Source: CAZYTO01 sp964650405 (lineage in GTDB: Bacteria > Acidobacteriota > Thermoanaerobaculia > Gp7-AA8). Taken from it: a stretch of DNA of 54,182 bases. The stretch spans positions 1-54,182 of the forward strand of contig CAZYTO010000006.1 of the NCBI GenBank assembly GCA_964650405.1, written 5' to 3'. The notes beneath the pieces are model-generated. The model was not told the origin of the DNA and made no database searches. It saw only the letters and a list, made by a program, of their open reading frames with translations. Positions 52,730 through 54,182 of the stretch are shown here, one piece after another. Within the stretch, counting starts at the first letter, position 1. Each line of letters begins with the position of its first letter. A program made the translations under genes and the position numbers.

Positions 52730-54091
52730 GTGCCGCGCGTGCGCAGATCCTCGCTCCTCGTTCTCTTCCTCACCGTCTTCACTGACCTCATTGGCTTCGG
52801 GATCGTCATTCCGTTCCTCTCCTATTACGCGCGGCAGTACGGCGCCACGGGGACGCTGGTCGGCGCGGTGGTGGGGGTGTACTCGATCATGCAGTTCTTC
52901 TTTGCGCCGGTCTGGGGAAGGCTGTCGGACCGGATCGGGCGGCGGCCGGTGATCCTCGTTTCGCTCGTGGCCAGCAGCACCGGCTACTTCCTCTTCGCCG
53001 TGGCCCACAGCTTCACCCTGCTCTTCGTTTCGCGCGTCATCGCAGGCGTGGGAGGCGCGAACATCGGCACGGCCCAGGCCTACATCGCCGACGTCACCAC
53101 GCCCGAGAACCGCGCCAGGGGGATGGGGTTGATCGGGGCCGCGTTCGGGCTGGGTTTCATCCTCGGCGCGCCGCTCAGCGGCTTCCTCTCCGCGGCGGGC
53201 ATGCACCGCCACCTCCCCGGCAATCTGCTGCCCGGAATCGTGGCCGGCACGATGTCCGTCATCGCCTTCAGCATCGCCCTCTTCGTTCTGGGCGAGTCGA
53301 AGCCGCCGGCGGCGCGGGCTGCGGCCGCATCCTCATTCGCCGCGCCGCCGGCCGGGCCGGATGCCGCCGGTGCCCCCGTCATGAATGGCTACGCCGCGCC
53401 GCGAGCGCCGGAAGCCGACCGCGCCGCAGCCCCAGTCCGTTCCCGAATCCCGCCGCAGTTCGACCGGCGCGTCTGGAGCGAGATGGCCCATCAGTCCATC
53501 CTCTTCGCCATCATCCTCACCCTCTTCCTGACCCTGCTCGCCGTGGCCGGCATGGAGACGAGCGTCACCCTGCATGCCCGCGACCGCTTCAACTTCACGC
53601 CCCTGCAACTGGCCTGGTTCTTCCTCTTCATGGGCGTCATCGTGGCCACGATCCAGGGAGGGCTCATCGGCCGCCTGGCGAAAGCGCTCGGCGAGAAGGC
53701 GCTCGTCATCACCGGCGCCGCTTCCTTCACCATCGGCCTCTCCCTCGTGCCGGCGGTCTGGCACGTGCCGTACCTCTACGTTGTGGCCTTCTTCATCGCC
53801 ATCGGCCAGGGCCTGACCTATCCGTCGCTGACCGCCCTGGTGAGCAAAGCCTCTCCGCCGAACGAGCAGGGCAGCATGCTCGGCCTGGCCTCCGGCATCG
53901 GCTCGCTGGCGCGCTTCATCGGCCCCATCCTTTCCGGCTGGTTCTACGACCTCGCCCAGGCCCGCGGCGCGTTTTACGGCCAGGCTGCCATCGTCTTCTG
54001 CGCGCTATGCGTCGCACTCTGGATGCGGCGGCTGCCGTTGCGGAAGGATGCGAATGCGCCGGCCGCGGTGGCCGGCGCCAGCTTCGAGTAG
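52730..54091 (+). CDS. MFS transporter, TetA/Bcr-like drug:H+ antiporter family
   Basis: Protein of 453 aa with twelve predicted membrane helices. Motif A is clear between TM2 and TM3 (GRLSDRIGRRPVILVS), as is the antiporter-type motif C region GAAFGLGFILGAPLSGFL. The central cytoplasmic loop is long and Ala/Pro-rich (about residues 195-250), with no family equivalent. GTG 52730 is the first possible start (MPRVRRSSLL); a GTG at 52739 would also fit, and no Shine-Dalgarno is visible because a repeat hairpin precedes it. The substrate cannot be predicted; efflux of a small molecule is likely. Confidence 0.88.
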   Translation: MPRVRRSSLLVLFLTVFTDLIGFGIVIPFLSYYARQYGATGTLVGAVVGVYSIMQFFFAPVWGRLSDRIGRRPVILVSLVASSTGYFLFAVAHSFTLLFVSRVIAGVGGANIGTAQAYIADVTTPENRARGMGLIGAAFGLGFILGAPLSGFLSAAGMHRHLPGNLLPGIVAGTMSVIAFSIALFVLGESKPPAARAAAASSFAAPPAGPDAAGAPVMNGYAAPRAPEADRAAAPVRSRIPPQFDRRVWSEMAHQSILFAIILTLFLTLLAVAGMETSVTLHARDRFNFTPLQLAWFFLFMGVIVATIQGGLIGRLAKALGEKALVITGAASFTIGLSLVPAVWHVPYLYVVAFFIAIGQGLTYPSLTALVSKASPPNEQGSMLGLASGIGSLARFIGPILSGWFYDLAQARGAFYGQAAIVFCALCVALWMRRLPLRKDANAPAAVAGASFE

Positions 54092-54128
54092 GCGAGCAAA
54101 GCCCGGGCAGCCGCCGGCTGCTCGCGTC

Positions 54129-54182
54129 GAGTCTGCGCCTGCGTACCACGAGTCTGCGCCTGCGTACCACGAGTCTGCGCCT
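54129..54182. repeat. 21-bp-period intergenic array 3 (cut by window end)
   Basis: Two perfect 21-bp copies of GAGTCTGCGCCTGCGTACCA plus C, starting at 54129 and 54150, and the first 12 bases of a third at 54171. CCTGCGTAC is shared with units of array 1 at 17125. It lies 38 bases after the MFS stop and continues outside the window. Confidence 0.8.

Overview
The window is GC-rich, densely coded and looks chromosomal. The organism is probably an acidobacterium or close relative. This rests on long secreted proteins with Ig/PKD-like modules, type I dockerin motifs of the form DPNGDxxVDPxDIFYL and cohesin-like domains, next to RHS proteins and a complex I operon. The phylum is an inference from domain style and gene content; no rRNA marker is present.

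Layout. 1-2196: 3' part of infB, ending in a bidirectional terminator. 2289-5400 (minus): a compact lipid or polyketide-like cluster of ketosynthase, methyltransferase and FAD oxidoreductase. 5430-6566: a secreted LolA-like protein and a BON-domain lipoprotein. 6968-16257 (minus): two coupled genes, a 2384-aa secreted protein with 13 tandem Ig-like repeats, dockerin and cohesin, then a 712-aa cohesin-like protein. 16458-16820: a VOC protein. 17275-27220 (minus): a polymorphic-toxin operon of fibre-like protein, small secreted protein, 1582-aa RHS protein, second RHS protein with a GH-E type nuclease tip, and SUKH-type immunity protein; three of its junctions are at or near overlap. 27807-34257 (minus): a second large dockerin/cohesin gene coupled to a small cohesin protein with an IPTL-CTERM-like tail. 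34258-37861: a repeat-rich interval with a 202-aa unknown protein, a 5'-3' exonuclease and two decayed two-component regulators. 37862-39342: an IS1380-family element. 39486-43051: a SARP-like/receiver fusion coupled to a hybrid histidine kinase. 43071-52411 (minus): nuoG-H-J-K-L-M-N-rex, with a well-formed promoter and a Rex-type operator upstream of nuoG. 52730-54091: an MFS transporter.

Three signals go beyond ordinary annotation. First, arrays with an exact or near-exact 21-bp period lie between genes at 17008-17218, 35611-35907 and 54129-54182. Second, many junctions carry hairpins whose arms are tandem 7- or 8-bp words, each hairpin with its own word; two of these lie in frame inside the 3' ends of nuoM and nuoJ. 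Third, the dockerin/cohesin two-gene module occurs twice with the same gene order and overlapping junctions.

Several genes look damaged. nuoK has an in-frame amber codon in a patch of odd codon use. A LuxR-type regulator is frameshifted and fused to a kinase-like membrane segment. A receiver fragment remains upstream of the 1918-aa adhesin-like gene. All coordinates, motifs and overlaps were read by eye from the sequence; family names come from recognition, with no database search.
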